Below, in pieces: positions 53,452 to 63,772 of a DNA stretch of 64,000 bases; the stretch's first letter is position 1; every line of letters begins with the position of its first letter. The stretch is taken from the NCBI RefSeq assembly GCF_002205675.1, contig NZ_NISK01000003.1, positions 62,001 through 126,000 of the forward strand, in the 5' to 3' direction. This stretch comes from Sphingopyxis bauzanensis. GTDB lineage: Bacteria > Pseudomonadota > Alphaproteobacteria > Sphingomonadales > Sphingomonadaceae. The notes beneath the pieces are model-generated. The model did no database searches. It saw only the letters and a list, made by a program, of their open reading frames with translations, and was not told the origin of the DNA. The translations under genes were made by a program, and so were the position numbers.

Positions 53452-54510
53452 ATGCCGCAGATCAACCTGGGCCGCACCCTTGGGCTGGCGGTGGTGCTCG
53501 CGTCCGACGCGCCGCTGCTGCTGCTCGACGAACGGCTGGAGATCGTCGCGGCGAGCGACAGTTTCTGTGCCGCGTTCGGCATCGATCCCGACACCGTCAC
53601 CGGCCAGTCGATCTATGCGCTCGACAACCAGCAATGGGATTTGCCGCGGCTCCACTCGCTGATCGACGCAACGCTGTCTGGGCAGGCGGACGTCGAGGCG
53701 TATGAGATGGAGATCGAAACCAGCGCCGGGTCGACGCGCTGCGTCGTCGTGAAGGCGCAGCGGCTGGACTATGGCGACAGCCAGCAGACGCGGATGCTGG
53801 TCACCGTCATCGACGTGACCGACGCGCGGGCGAGTGAAAAGCGGCAGAAAAGCCTGGTCATCGACAACGCCGCGCTGCTCCACGAAATGCAGCACCGCGT
53901 CGCCAACAGCCTGCAAATCATCGCCAGCATCCTGATGCAGAGCGCGCGCAAGGTGCAGTCGAAAGAGGCGCGCGGACATCTGAGCGACGCGCATCAACGC
54001 GTGATGTCGATCGCGACCCTGCAACGCCACCTCGCGCATTCGGATGGCAGCGCGGTCGAGCTGGAACCCTATCTGGCCCAGCTGTGCGCCAGCATCGGCG
54101 CGTCGATGATCTATGACCGCGAGCAGCTGACGCTGACCACCGCGGTCGATCCGGTGTCGGTCGGCGGCGACATGTCGGTCAGCATCGGGCTGGTCGTCAC
54201 CGAACTGGTGATTAATGCGCTCAAACACGCCTTTCCCGAGGGGCGCCAGGGCCATGTCATCGTCGGCTATGCGGCGCAGGGCAACGACTGGACGCTGTCG
54301 GTCAGCGACGACGGCGTCGGCATCCCCGAAACCGGCGCGGATTCGCAGGCCGGCCTCGGCACCCGCATCGTCCAGGCGCTCGCCAAACAGCTCGGCGCCG
54401 AAATTACCGTGAAGGATACCGCGCCGGGCACCCGCGTGTCGCTGGTCCACACCAAAGCGATCGCGCGCGAAGTCGCAGCAAACGACCCGGCGGAGGAAAC
54501 GGCGGTCTAG
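53452..54510 (+). CDS. HisKA_2-type sensor histidine kinase
   Basis: About 352 residues: a PAS-like sensor (LLLLDERLEIVAASDSFCAA, then ALDNQQWDLPRLHSLIDATL) without a LOV cysteine motif or membrane segment, then the HisKA_2 H-box LLHEMQHRVANSLQIIASIL and an ATPase domain with VVTELVINALKHAFPEGRQG (N box) and VSDDGVGIPE (G box). Such soluble kinases often act in the PhyR-EcfG general stress response or similar; no partner regulator lies next to it. ATG 53452 is chosen; 53302 is also in frame. Confidence 0.85.
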   Translation: MPQINLGRTLGLAVVLASDAPLLLLDERLEIVAASDSFCAAFGIDPDTVTGQSIYALDNQQWDLPRLHSLIDATLSGQADVEAYEMEIETSAGSTRCVVVKAQRLDYGDSQQTRMLVTVIDVTDARASEKRQKSLVIDNAALLHEMQHRVANSLQIIASILMQSARKVQSKEARGHLSDAHQRVMSIATLQRHLAHSDGSAVELEPYLAQLCASIGASMIYDREQLTLTTAVDPVSVGGDMSVSIGLVVTELVINALKHAFPEGRQGHVIVGYAAQGNDWTLSVSDDGVGIPETGADSQAGLGTRIVQALAKQLGAEITVKDTAPGTRVSLVHTKAIAREVAANDPAEETAV

Positions 54511-54624
54511 GGCGGCGTCTCTCGCTTGCGGGATGGCGCGGGGGAGGGCATGGGTCTCCACGCGGGGAAGGCGGCAAGCCCTCCCCAACCTCTCGTTGAG
54601 AGGAAGGGTTGAGCCGGGGGGCCT

Positions 54625-55176
54625 ATGAGCGGGTTTGAATTCATCTTTTCGCTGTTCGGGCTGATTCTCGGGCTCGCATTGGCCGAGGGGCTGGGCGGGC
54701 TGGCGCGCGCGCTCAAGGCCAGCCACCGCGTCCGTATCGGCTGGCCGACCGCGCTGCTCGGGCTGTTCGTGTCGTGCGACGTCGTCACCTTCTGGATGTA
54801 CGGCTGGGCGGTGCGCGACGCGCTGCCGCTGAACTGGCCGGTGCTGTTCTGCGGCTTTATCGTCACCGCGATCTATTTTGTCGCCGCGTCGCTCATCTTC
54901 CCCGACGATCCGGAAGGGTGGAGCGATCTGGGCGCCCATTTCGACCAGCACCGGCGCAAGGTGATCGGCGGCGTGTTCCTGTGCAATGTCGCCTTGATGG
55001 GCGTCGTCATCTGGCTGGGCGGCTTGCCGGCCCCGACCAGCCTGCGCGCCGTCATCATCGCGTGGAGCTTCTTCCCCGTCGCGCTGCTGGCGATCGCGGC
55101 CAAGGACCGCCGTGTGGTGGTGGGATGCCTCGTCTGGCTGATCGCGCTCTACCCGCTGTCGGCGGTGTGGCATTAG
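54625..55176 (+). CDS. Polytopic membrane protein of unknown function
   Basis: The 183-residue protein MSGFEFIFSLFGLILGLALA has five or six membrane segments, with a soluble loop around residues 92-112 (FPDDPEGWSDLGAHFDQHRR). The pattern FEFIFSLFGLILGLALAEGL is shared by other small sphingomonad membrane proteins without known role. It stands alone; a partial family C-like repeat lies just upstream. Confidence 0.8.
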   Translation: MSGFEFIFSLFGLILGLALAEGLGGLARALKASHRVRIGWPTALLGLFVSCDVVTFWMYGWAVRDALPLNWPVLFCGFIVTAIYFVAASLIFPDDPEGWSDLGAHFDQHRRKVIGGVFLCNVALMGVVIWLGGLPAPTSLRAVIIAWSFFPVALLAIAAKDRRVVVGCLVWLIALYPLSAVWH

Positions 55177-55196
55177 CTTGGGGGAACCACCCCAAA

Positions 55197-55277
55197 CCCG
55201 TTCGTGTCGAGCGAAGTCGAGACACGTGAAGTCGCGCGCGAACTCGGCGTGTCTCGACTTCGCTCGACACGAACGGG
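55197..55277. repeat. Family D inverted repeat, perfect copy
   Basis: Two perfect 30-bp arms (55197-55226 and 55248-55277) containing GTTCGTGTCGAGCGAAGTCG surround a 21-base spacer. It lies between the convergent membrane protein gene and uvrA. It defines the family also seen at 5720, 16868 and 51001. Confidence 0.9.
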
Positions 55278-55318
55278 AATGAGGGGGCGGCGTTAGGACG
55301 AAAAGAAGGCCGACGCCG

Positions 55319-58210
55319 CTACTTCAACATCGGCGCCAGATACTGCCCCGTAAAGCTCCGCGGGTTCTTCGCGACCTGTTCGGGCGTGCCGCTCGCGACG
55401 ATCTCGCCGCCCTTCACCCCGCCCTCGGGGCCAAGGTCGAGGATGTAATCGGCCGTCTTGATGACGTCCAGATTATGCTCGATCACGATCACGCTGTTGC
55501 CCTGTTCGACCAGCGCCTGCAGCACTTCGAGCAGCTTGCGGACATCCTCGAAATGCAGTCCGGTGGTCGGTTCGTCGAGGATATAGAGCGTCTGCCCGGT
55601 CGACCGCCGCGATAATTCCTTGGCCAGCTTCACCCGCTGCGCCTCGCCGCCCGACAGGGTCGTCGCCTGCTGCCCGACCTTGATATAGCCGAGCCCGACG
55701 CGCACCAGCATCGCCATCTTCTCGCGGATCGACGGCACCGCCTTGAAGAATTCGGTCGCATCCTCGACCGTCATGTCGAGCACGTCGGCGATGCTGTGGC
55801 CCTTGAACTTCACCTCGAGCGTTTCGCGGTTGTAGCGTTTGCCGTGGCACGTCTCGCACGTCACATAGACGTCGGGCAGGAAGTGCATCTCGATCTTGAT
55901 CAGCCCGTCGCCGGTGCACGTCTCGCACCGCCCGCCCTTGACGTTGAAGCTGAAGCGCCCCGGCTTGTACCCGCGCGCCTGGCTTTCGGGCAGCCCGGCG
56001 AACCAGTCGCGGATGATCGTGAACGCGCCGGTGTACGTCGCAGGGTTGCTGCGCGGGGTGCGGCCGATCGGCGACTGGTCGATGTCGATCACCTTGTCGC
56101 AATGCTCCAGCCCTTTCAGGCTGTCGTGCGGCCCGGCGATCATCCGCGCGCCGTTCAGCACGCGCGCGGCGCTGGCATAGAGCGTGTCGATGATCAGGCT
56201 CGACTTGCCACTGCCCGACAGGCCGGTGACGCAAGTGAAGGTGCCGAGCGGGATTTTCGCGGTGACATTGTTGAGATTGTTGGCGCGCGCGCCCTTGAGC
56301 ACGAGGTCAAAGCCGTTGCCCTTGCGGCGGTGGTTGGGAATCTCGATGCGCTTGGTGCCGTTGAGATAGGCGGCGGTGAGGCTGTTTTCGTTCGCGAGAA
56401 CCTGTTCTAGCGTGCCCTCGGCGACGATCGCGCCGCCGTGCAGGCCCGCGCCTGGCCCCATGTCGACAATATAGTCGGCGTGGCGGATCGCATCCTCGTC
56501 ATGCTCGACGACGATCACCGTGTTGCCAAGGTCGCGGAGGCGCTTGAGCGTCGCGAGCAGGCGGTCGTTGTCGCGCTGGTGGAGGCCGATGCTCGGTTCG
56601 TCGAGAACGTACAGGACGCCCGAGAGACCGCTGCCAATCTGCGAGGCCAGCCGGATGCGCTGGCTTTCGCCGCCGCTGAGCGTCCCGCTGGTGCGGTTGA
56701 GGTTGATATAATCGAGCCCGACATTGTTCAGGAAGCCAAGCCGCGCGTTGATTTCCTTGAGGATCGCCTTGGCGATCTGCTGCTGCGTGTCGTTCAGCTT
56801 CGCGTCGAGGGTGGAGAACCATTCGAGCGCATCGGCGACCGATCGCTGGGCCGACATGCTGATGTCCTCGCCCGCGATCTTCACCGCGAGCGGTTCGGGG
56901 CGCAGGCGGGCGCCGTGGCACGTCTCGCACGGCTGCGGCGTCTGATATTTGCTAAGCTCCTCGCGCATCCACGCACTCTCGGTCTGGAGTAGGCGGCGGT
57001 TGAGATTGCCGATGACGCCCTCGAAAGCCTTGTGCGTCGTATAGCTGCGCCGCCCGTCCTTGAAGGTCAGCTCGACCGGCTTGCCGCCGCTGCCGTACAG
57101 GATCACCAGTTGTACCTCACCCGGCAAATCCTGCCACGGCGTCGTCAGCTCGAAACCATAGGCTTTGCCCAGGCTTTCGAGCACCTGCATGTAATAAGGC
57201 GAGGGCGGGTTCGATTTCGCCCACGGCACCACCGCGCCCTTTTTCAGGCTGAGCGCGTGGTTGGGGACGACGAGGTCGGGGTCGAACTCCTGCCGCTCAC
57301 CAAGCCCGTCGCATGCGGGGCAGGCGCCTTGCGGCGCGTTGAAACTGAACAGCCGCGGTTCGATCTCTGCGATCGTAAAGCCCGAAACGGGGCAGGAAAA
57401 TTTCTCGGAGAAGATCAGGCGGTTGGCGGGAATGCCCGCGCCCTTCATGGCGCCGCCGCTGTCCTCTTCCGCACGCCCCGGCACCGGGCCGTCGGCGAGG
57501 TCGACGTAAGCGAGCCCTTCGGCGAGCTTCAATGCGGTCTCGAAACTGTCGGCGAGCCTTGTGCCGAGGCCTTCGCGCACCGCGATACGGTCGACGACGA
57601 CTTCGATGTCATGCTTGTATTTCTTGTCGAGCGTCGGCGCCTCGCCGATCTCATAAAATTCGCCGTCGATGCGGACGCGGGTGAAGCCGTCCTTCTGCCA
57701 CTGCGCGAGTTCCTTCTTATACTCGCCCTTGCGACCGCGTACGACGGGGGCGAGCAGGTAAGCGCGGGTTCCCTCGGGCAGTTCCATGACGCGATCGACC
57801 ATCTGGCTGACCGTCTGCGCCGCAATCGGTTCGCCGGTGGCGGGCGAATATGGGATACCGACGCGCGCCCACAGCAGGCGCATATAGTCGTAGATTTCGG
57901 TCACCGTTGCGACGGTCGAACGCGGGTTGCGCGACGTCGTCTTCTGCTCGATGCTGATCGCCGGCGACAGCCCGTCGATATGCTCGACATCGGGCTTTTG
58001 CATCATTTCGAGGAACTGGCGCGCATAGGCGGAGAGCGACTCCACATAGCGTCGCTGCCCCTCGGCATAGATGGTATCGAACGCGAGCGACGATTTGCCG
58101 CTGCCCGACAGGCCGGTGATCACCACCAGCGCATCGCGCGGCAGGTCGACGTTCACGCCCTTAAGGTTGTGCTCGCGCGCACCGCGCACGGAGATGTGGG
58201 TCAGACTCAT
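55319..58210 (-). CDS. uvrA: Excinuclease ABC subunit A
   Basis: The 963-residue protein begins [20 protein letters not shown]. It has two ABC ATPase modules (Walker [14 protein letters not shown] and [13 protein letters not shown]), zinc modules ([22 protein letters not shown] and [14 protein letters not shown]...[12 protein letters not shown]), and signatures [12 protein letters not shown] and [12 protein letters not shown]. It finds bulky DNA lesions with UvrB. ATG 58210 is the family start; the frame runs 124 codons further upstream without similarity. A LexA-type operator lies just upstream. Confidence 0.98.
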   Translation of the reverse strand: MSLTHISVRGAREHNLKGVNVDLPRDALVVITGLSGSGKSSLAFDTIYAEGQRRYVESLSAYARQFLEMMQKPDVEHIDGLSPAISIEQKTTSRNPRSTVATVTEIYDYMRLLWARVGIPYSPATGEPIAAQTVSQMVDRVMELPEGTRAYLLAPVVRGRKGEYKKELAQWQKDGFTRVRIDGEFYEIGEAPTLDKKYKHDIEVVVDRIAVREGLGTRLADSFETALKLAEGLAYVDLADGPVPGRAEEDSGGAMKGAGIPANRLIFSEKFSCPVSGFTIAEIEPRLFSFNAPQGACPACDGLGERQEFDPDLVVPNHALSLKKGAVVPWAKSNPPSPYYMQVLESLGKAYGFELTTPWQDLPGEVQLVILYGSGGKPVELTFKDGRRSYTTHKAFEGVIGNLNRRLLQTESAWMREELSKYQTPQPCETCHGARLRPEPLAVKIAGEDISMSAQRSVADALEWFSTLDAKLNDTQQQIAKAILKEINARLGFLNNVGLDYINLNRTSGTLSGGESQRIRLASQIGSGLSGVLYVLDEPSIGLHQRDNDRLLATLKRLRDLGNTVIVVEHDEDAIRHADYIVDMGPGAGLHGGAIVAEGTLEQVLANENSLTAAYLNGTKRIEIPNHRRKGNGFDLVLKGARANNLNNVTAKIPLGTFTCVTGLSGSGKSSLIIDTLYASAARVLNGARMIAGPHDSLKGLEHCDKVIDIDQSPIGRTPRSNPATYTGAFTIIRDWFAGLPESQARGYKPGRFSFNVKGGRCETCTGDGLIKIEMHFLPDVYVTCETCHGKRYNRETLEVKFKGHSIADVLDMTVEDATEFFKAVPSIREKMAMLVRVGLGYIKVGQQATTLSGGEAQRVKLAKELSRRSTGQTLYILDEPTTGLHFEDVRKLLEVLQALVEQGNSVIVIEHNLDVIKTADYILDLGPEGGVKGGEIVASGTPEQVAKNPRSFTGQYLAPMLK

Positions 58211-58221
58211 GGGAGATGCAT

Positions 58222-58236
58222 GTTCCAGATTTGTTC
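58222..58236 (-). promoter_or_regulatory. LexA (SOS) operator before uvrA
   Basis: GTTC-CAGATTT-GTTC is the direct repeat GTTC-N7-GTTC used by LexA in alphaproteobacteria (GAAC-N7-GAAC on the uvrA strand). It lies 11 bp before the uvrA start, so bound LexA would block transcription or initiation. uvrA is an SOS gene in most bacteria. Confidence 0.75.
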
Positions 58237-58443
58237 TTGTGGCGCAAGGGGACGTTTCGGCCCGACTTTGCGCTTTAGATAGGGTGTGGGGACATAAGCC
58301 GCAATGCGACAACTTTCCACCAACATCCCAAAGGCTTCGACCAGCGGGCGACACCTTGCTTGACGCCAAGTCGGAGCAGGCCGACAGTCGAGCGAGGGCG
58401 TCGATCCGTTTCGGGTTGGCCCGGGGCACTAGGGAGACGGGGA

Positions 58444-60519
58444 ATGAGAAAGGGATTTTTGGGAGCAGCTTCGCTGGCAATCGCCGCTGTCTTGGCAGCG
58501 CCAGCGATGGCGCACGACACGGTTGGCCCGGTGTCGCTGACGTCGGCGACGGGCGAAGCCGCGGGCGATGTCGATGAGGCATCTTTGAAAGCGCTTACCT
58601 TCGGCAAATGGGGTGTCGACCTCGACGCGCGCGACACGTCGGTCAAGCCGGGCGACGATTTCGATAAATACGCCAATGGGGCCTGGTTCGCCCGCACCGA
58701 AATTCCGTCGGATCAGGCGTCGGCGGGGGTCGGATATGACGTCTATAACCTGACCCAGCGCCAGCTTCGCAATGTGGTCGCCAGCGCACCCGCGACGAGC
58801 CAGGTCGGCGGGCTCTACCAAAGCTTTATGGATGAAGCGCGGGTCGATGCGCTGGGGGCCAAGCCGTTGATGGCGGACATCGCTGCCGTGGCCGCGATCA
58901 AGGACAAAGCCGAAATGGCGCGCTTCATGGGCGCGACGCAGGGGACGTTCGGGTCGACGGTTGTGAGCGGCAGTCCCTATGCGGACACCGCCGATCCCAC
59001 GGTCAATGTCCTTTGGCTGGGTCAGGCCGGGATCGGGCTTCCCGATCGCGATTATTATCTGACCGACGGTTTCAAGCCGCAGCGCGATGCCTACCGCGCC
59101 TATATTGCACGGACGCTTAAGATGGTTGGCAATGCCGATCCCGAGAAAGCGGCCGACGCAATCATGGAGTTCGAAACCGAAATTGCCAAAGTCAGCTGGG
59201 CGGTTGCCGACCGCCGCGATGTGGGCAAGGTCAACAATCCGATGTCGTCGGATGAGCTGACGACTTATGCTCCCGGTCTGGATTGGAGCGCGTGGTTTGC
59301 CGGCGCTGGCATCGGATCGCAAAAGCGCCTGATCGTCACCGAAAAGACGGCCGTCCGCGATATCGCCGGGCTTTATGCCAAAACGCCGCTCGACACGATC
59401 AAGCTGTGGCAGCAGTTCCATGTTGCCGACAATGCGGCGCCCTATCTGTCCAAACCATTCGTCGATAGCCGGTTCGAATATACAAAGGCGCTGAGCGGCG
59501 TGTCCGAACTGCGCCCGCGCTGGAAGCGCGGGCTAACCTTGGTCGACGGCAGTCTGGGTGAGCTGGTCGGCGAAACCTATTCCACCCAATATTTCCCGGC
59601 GAGCGCGAAAGCGAAGATGGAGGGGCTGGTCGCCAACCTCAAGCTCGCTATGGGCGACCGTATCCGCGCCAACAGCTGGATGGCGCCCGCGACCAAAGAC
59701 GCGGCGCTGGCGAAGCTGGCGAAGATGGACGTCATGGTCGGCTATCCCGACAAATGGCGCGATTATTCTGCGCTCAAGGTCGATCCGACCGATCTGTACG
59801 GCAATGTGAAGCGCAGTTCGGCGTTCGAATATGCCTATGCGCTGGGCGATCTGAACAAGCCGGTCGATCGCAAGAAATGGGCGATGAACCCGCAGGAAGT
59901 AAACGCCTATAATGGCGGGCTGGAGAACAAGATCGTTTTCCCGGCGGGCATCTTGCAGGCGCCTTATTTCAGCGAGAGCGTCGACGACGCGGTCAATTAT
60001 GGCGCGATCGGGGCGGTGATCGGGCACGAGGTCATCCATGGTTTCGACGATCAGGGGCGTAAAATCGACGCCGAGGGCGCGGTGCGCGATTGGTGGACGG
60101 CCGAGGACGCGGCAAAGTTCGATGCCGCGGCCAAAGCCTTTGGTGCGCAATATGCGACCTATGAAGCGGCTCCCGGCGCTTTCATCAATCCCGACCTGAC
60201 GATGGGCGAGAATATCGCCGATCTCGCCGGGCTGGAGGTCGCCTATGACGCCTATCATCGGTCACTCGGCGGCAAGCCTGCCCCGGTGATCGACGGATTG
60301 ACCGGAGATCAGCGTTTCTTCTTGGCCTTTGCGCAGGCATGGCGCGACAAAGCGCGCGAGGACGCGGTCAAGCAGCAGGTCGCGAGCGACCCGCACAGCC
60401 CGGCACGTTGGCGCATCATCGGCCCGGTGCGCAACGTCGATGCCTGGTACAAGGCGTTCAATGTCCAGGCGGGGGCTAAATATTATCTGAAGCCCGAGGA
60501 GCGCACCAAAATCTGGTAA
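58444..60519 (+). CDS. M13 family metallopeptidase (PepO/neprilysin-like)
   Basis: The 691-residue protein has a signal peptide ([20 protein letters not shown] then AMA), so it is exported. The neprilysin-like fold is shown by [32 protein letters not shown], the zinc motif HEVIH at residues 528-532 followed by [31 protein letters not shown] (third zinc ligand Glu) and the C-terminal [19 protein letters not shown]. It cleaves small peptides in the periplasm. Divergent from uvrA. Confidence 0.95.
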   Translation: MRKGFLGAASLAIAAVLAAPAMAHDTVGPVSLTSATGEAAGDVDEASLKALTFGKWGVDLDARDTSVKPGDDFDKYANGAWFARTEIPSDQASAGVGYDVYNLTQRQLRNVVASAPATSQVGGLYQSFMDEARVDALGAKPLMADIAAVAAIKDKAEMARFMGATQGTFGSTVVSGSPYADTADPTVNVLWLGQAGIGLPDRDYYLTDGFKPQRDAYRAYIARTLKMVGNADPEKAADAIMEFETEIAKVSWAVADRRDVGKVNNPMSSDELTTYAPGLDWSAWFAGAGIGSQKRLIVTEKTAVRDIAGLYAKTPLDTIKLWQQFHVADNAAPYLSKPFVDSRFEYTKALSGVSELRPRWKRGLTLVDGSLGELVGETYSTQYFPASAKAKMEGLVANLKLAMGDRIRANSWMAPATKDAALAKLAKMDVMVGYPDKWRDYSALKVDPTDLYGNVKRSSAFEYAYALGDLNKPVDRKKWAMNPQEVNAYNGGLENKIVFPAGILQAPYFSESVDDAVNYGAIGAVIGHEVIHGFDDQGRKIDAEGAVRDWWTAEDAAKFDAAAKAFGAQYATYEAAPGAFINPDLTMGENIADLAGLEVAYDAYHRSLGGKPAPVIDGLTGDQRFFLAFAQAWRDKAREDAVKQQVASDPHSPARWRIIGPVRNVDAWYKAFNVQAGAKYYLKPEERTKIW

Positions 60520-60543
60520 GTCCTGAGACCCCTTTCTCAGGAC
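60520..60543. terminator. Hairpin between convergent genes
   Basis: GTCCTGAGA and TCTCAGGAC form a perfect 9-bp stem with a 6-base loop just after the M13 stop, overlapping the last codons of the BCCT gene. No T-run follows. It may act on both strands. Confidence 0.45.
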
Positions 60544-62069
60544 CGGGCGGGGGCGGCGTCGTGCCGTCCCCGTACTGCCATCACGGTCAGCGACAGCGCC
60601 GCGCCAATGATCACGAACAGCGCGGGAAAGCCGCCAAGCACCGACATCATGCGGATGCCGTCGATGCCGCCGCGCGCGACCAGCACCAGCGCGACCAGCC
60701 CAACGGTGATGCCCCAAACCGCTTGCACCCCAAGTGGAGCTTCGGGGGCGTCGGGGGTAATGCCGCGCGTCGACAGCGCGCTCATCGCCGAGACATTGGC
60801 ATCGGCCCCCGCCACGTAAGAGAGAAAGATCGCGAACAGAACGATCGCGGCAACCCCGGAGCCGCCGCCCAGCGCGCTAAATAGCCGGAACAGTACCGGG
60901 TCCGGCCCTTGCGCCGTCAGGATCGCGTAAAGGCTCGCGCCGCTCTGCTGATCGAGCGCGATGGTGGCCCCCGCGATCGCGGTCATCCACACCGCGCCGA
61001 ACAACGATGGCAGGATCAGGTTGTAGAGGATGAAGGCGCGAACGCTGTAGCCGACGGCGAGACGCCCGAGGAACAGCGCAGTCACCGGCGCCCAAGCGAA
61101 CCAGTTGGCCCAGTTGAAGATCGTCCATTGTCGGTGCCAGTCGGTATCGACGTCGAGGCCGAGGTTGCGGGAAATGAAGGTTTGGAAGTAGTCGGCCCCG
61201 GCGCGCAGCGACAGACCGAGAATGTCGGCGGTCGGACCCGCGATCAAAACAAAGGCGATGATCGCGAAAAACAACCAGGTGTTTAGCACCGACAGCCCGG
61301 CGATGCCCTTTTGCAGGCCAGTGGCGGCGGAGATCAGAAAGCTGCCAACGATCGCCGCAGCGATGGCCCAGCGCAGCGGGGTGCCACCTCCAAAGCCGCC
61401 GATCCCTTCAATCCCGCCCGCCAGTGCGAGGATGCCCGCGCCCATCGACGCGGCCATGCCCGCGACGAGCGCGTAGAGGCAGAGGATGTCGACGCCGGCG
61501 CCGACCGGGCCATGTGCGCGCTGGCCGAGCATCGGGACGAACAGCGATGACAGGCTGAACGGCTCGCGGCGGTTGTAATAGACGAGCGCAAAGGCGAGTC
61601 CGGCGACGGTGTAAATGGCGTAGGGCGTCAGCGTCCAGTGCAGGAACATCGTCGACATCGCAAAGGTCGCGGCGGCATCGCTGCCGGGTTGCAGCCCCAG
61701 CATCGCGGGCGGATCGTTGAGGTGGAACAGCGGCTCCGCGGCGCCCCAGAAAAGGATGCCGGTGGCGATCGTGGTGCAAAGCGTGACGGCGAACCAGCGC
61801 CAGCGGGAGAGGATCGGTTTTGCCCCGGCGCCGCCAATGACCTGCCCACCGAGCGGCGATACGGCAATGCCCGCGAGCAGCGCCAGAAAGGCGAGCCCGG
61901 ACCAGGCGAACAGCGATGAGAAGTGGCGTAGAATCCAGTCGTTGATCGCGGTCTCGGTAGCAAGAACCGCGGCGCCTTGCCAAAGGCTCAGCACCACCGC
62001 GGCGAGCAGCACGGCAAGCGGCGTAAAAAAGACCGGGCGATTGAGCGGGTGCTTCGACGATGCTGGCAA
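60537..62069 (-). CDS. BCCT family transporter (betaine/carnitine/choline type)
   Basis: The 510-residue protein has twelve predicted membrane helices and BCCT features: GILFWGAAEPLFHLNDPPAM, MSTMFLHWTLTPYAIYTVAG and the signature region FNWANWFAWAPVTALFLGRL, which matches W..W..W.PF.G.F.AR only partly. No long osmosensing C-terminal tail is present. It should take up a quaternary amine or sulfonium compound by Na+ or H+ coupling; substrate unknown. It is a single-gene unit. Confidence 0.9.
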   Translation of the reverse strand: MPASSKHPLNRPVFFTPLAVLLAAVVLSLWQGAAVLATETAINDWILRHFSSLFAWSGLAFLALLAGIAVSPLGGQVIGGAGAKPILSRWRWFAVTLCTTIATGILFWGAAEPLFHLNDPPAMLGLQPGSDAAATFAMSTMFLHWTLTPYAIYTVAGLAFALVYYNRREPFSLSSLFVPMLGQRAHGPVGAGVDILCLYALVAGMAASMGAGILALAGGIEGIGGFGGGTPLRWAIAAAIVGSFLISAATGLQKGIAGLSVLNTWLFFAIIAFVLIAGPTADILGLSLRAGADYFQTFISRNLGLDVDTDWHRQWTIFNWANWFAWAPVTALFLGRLAVGYSVRAFILYNLILPSLFGAVWMTAIAGATIALDQQSGASLYAILTAQGPDPVLFRLFSALGGGSGVAAIVLFAIFLSYVAGADANVSAMSALSTRGITPDAPEAPLGVQAVWGITVGLVALVLVARGGIDGIRMMSVLGGFPALFVIIGAALSLTVMAVRGRHDAAPARS

Positions 62070-62202
62070 ATCGACGTCCGATCGGACAAGGTGTGAAAGG
62101 CGAGCATGACCTTTGCCCTTGCCGAGGTCAATTCGCTAGCGGGAACGCCCTATAAGACCATGCGTTGGACGGCCAAAGCTTTGGATTTCAGGAGTGACTT
62201 TG

Positions 62203-62616
62203 ATGAACAGAATGATTTTCTCGGCGGCCACTGCATTGGCGCTGATCGCCAGCGGGCAGGCAGTGGCGTTCCAAGCCCCAGCGGCAGCTCCGACCGAAGC
62301 GCCGGTAGTCCAAAAGAAGCTACCCGATGGTACGACGCCGGAAGAACGGTCGAACACCGCGCGGCTGAACGCCGAACAGGCGGCACGCGCCAAGGCCGAA
62401 ACCGTCACTTACGAGCAGGAAGTATCGGCCGCGGCGCAGCAGGTCGCGCACGACCAGACCGAGTTTGCCGAGGAAACCGCGGCCTATGAAGCCGAAAAGG
62501 CGCGGGTAGCCGCGATGTCGGCCGAAGAGCGGATGAAGTGGGAGGCCGACGTCGCGGCGTGCAAAGCGGGGGACACCACGCGCTGCGCCCAGCCGGACAC
62601 GCCGCAGCCGCGCTAA
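62203..62616 (+). CDS. Secreted coiled-coil protein, unknown function
   Basis: The 137-residue protein MNRMIFSAATALALIASGQA is exported. The mature part is Ala/Glu/Gln-rich and helical (RLNAEQAARAKAETVTYEQE), with a pair of cysteines near the C-terminus (VAACKAGDTTRCAQPD). AGGAG lies nine bases before ATG 62203. Divergent from the BCCT gene. The C-terminal Cys pair is like other small sphingomonad secreted proteins, but no family was recognised. Confidence 0.75.
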   Translation: MNRMIFSAATALALIASGQAVAFQAPAAAPTEAPVVQKKLPDGTTPEERSNTARLNAEQAARAKAETVTYEQEVSAAAQQVAHDQTEFAEETAAYEAEKARVAAMSAEERMKWEADVAACKAGDTTRCAQPDTPQPR

Positions 62617-62620
62617 ATGG

Positions 62621-63112
62621 TCAATAATCGGTCGCTGGCGCGGACGTTTCGGCGACCAGCGGCTTGTCGTCGACCGTGTTGACGGACACAAGCTGCGCGT
62701 CCGGCGTTTGGCTGCTCGCGTGGCGTGGCGGCGGGTCGGGAAAGCGGCCGCCATAGCGATAACCGTCATCGGGCTCGCTGGGCGCTGGCGGATCGAGGTC
62801 AACCGCGCCCAGTTCCCGAAATTCATCGCTCATGCGGCTTTCGCGGTCGGCGCGTAGGCGGGCGGCGACACCGTAACTGTCGCGGCAATCGAGGCATGGC
62901 GCGGCGCCGCCGACGGGTGGTGCCGCCGCGTCGGGATTGGTGCTGAGGTGCGAATAGGTTGCCGGTTCAGCGATGCCGCTGCCAGATTTGGTCCCCACCG
63001 TCATCTCGCCGAGTAGCATCCCGCCAGTCACCCCGACGAGCGCCAGCGCCGACCAGCGGAACAGCCGCACGCCGCTATGCCGACTCGCGGAGAAAGATAA
63101 TTTCGTCGCCAT
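62621..63112 (-). CDS. Membrane-anchored protein with a Cys pair, unknown function
   Basis: The 163-residue protein MATKLSFSASRHSGVRLFRW has one N-terminal membrane segment (ALALVGVTGGMLLGEMTVGT), then a Pro/Gly/Asp-rich periplasmic part with CLDCRDSYGVAARLRADRES and DDGYRYGGRFPDPPP. The CxxC is not of the cytochrome type (no His follows). Convergent with 62203-62616, with four bases between. Unknown role. Confidence 0.72.
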   Translation of the reverse strand: MATKLSFSASRHSGVRLFRWSALALVGVTGGMLLGEMTVGTKSGSGIAEPATYSHLSTNPDAAAPPVGGAAPCLDCRDSYGVAARLRADRESRMSDEFRELGAVDLDPPAPSEPDDGYRYGGRFPDPPPRHASSQTPDAQLVSVNTVDDKPLVAETSAPATDY

Positions 63113-63358
63113 ATGCCGATTTGGCCACACGCGAACGTCCAGTGCAAGTCGGGCGCCATGAAATTGCCCGCCCGCTGACCGTTCGTCGATAGATGAACGG
63201 CTTTCGTCCGGTAATCGAGCCGGTGTTTGCGCCGATCGATCCAAACGCGATTCTCATGACGTCTAGGGGGTATCACCAACTTGCGGGATGCGGGGGTCCT
63301 GGTCTCCCCGGTCCGGAGCCCTCGTGTCCCGCATCATCTCCCAAGAGAGGAATCCCCC

Positions 63359-63712
63359 ATGGCGAAACTTTCCCTGATCCTGCTGACCGCGCCGATCGCG
63401 TGTATCAGCCTGAGCGTCCCGGCCGCGGCCGAAGACCATGGCGAGCGGCGCACCGTCGTCGTGCGCTACAACGACTTGAACCTGGCGAGCGTCGAAGGGC
63501 GCGATCGGCTCAGTTCGCGCGTTAAGACGGCGGTGCGCACCGTGTGCAACAGTCGCCCGAACTATCGGCCGACGCTGGGCGAGCGCGCCCAGGCGCTGAA
63601 CTGCGAGAAGGTAACGATGGCCGATGCCGACGTTAAGCTGGCGAGCCTGCTGAGCGGTGATGGCACGCGGCTGGCCGACCGTGGCCAGACGATCATGGTA
63701 TCAGCGCCCTGA
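63359..63712 (+). CDS. UrcA family protein
   Basis: The 117-residue secreted protein has a signal peptide (MAKLSLILLTAPIACISLSV) and the UrcA pattern VVVRYNDLNLASVEGRDRLS, then KTAVRTVCNSRPNYRPTLGE and ALNCEKVTMADADVKLASLL, with two conserved cysteines that probably form a disulphide. UrcA proteins are common in sphingomonads and caulobacters; function unknown. AGAGAGGA precedes the start. A leader hairpin, GATGCGGG with CCCGCATC (about 63288-63335), is possible. Confidence 0.88.
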   Translation: MAKLSLILLTAPIACISLSVPAAAEDHGERRTVVVRYNDLNLASVEGRDRLSSRVKTAVRTVCNSRPNYRPTLGERAQALNCEKVTMADADVKLASLLSGDGTRLADRGQTIMVSAP

Positions 63713-63730
63713 CGGCGCGGCCAGTTAGAC

Positions 63731-63769
63731 AAAAAAGGCGGTCATGCTTGGACAGCATGACCGCCTTTT
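63731..63769. terminator. Bidirectional terminator
   Basis: AAAAGGCGGTCATGCT and AGCATGACCGCCTTTT form a perfect stem around TGGAC, with A-run on one side and T-run on the other, so it works on both strands. It lies between the convergent UrcA and LytTR genes. Confidence 0.9.
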
Positions 63770-63772
63770 GGT

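Noticed and set aside
53200-55173. 657-codon open frame opposite the HisKA_2 kinase and membrane protein
   Set aside because: It spans two supported genes on the other strand and an intergenic repeat; His/Arg/Gln-rich without domains.
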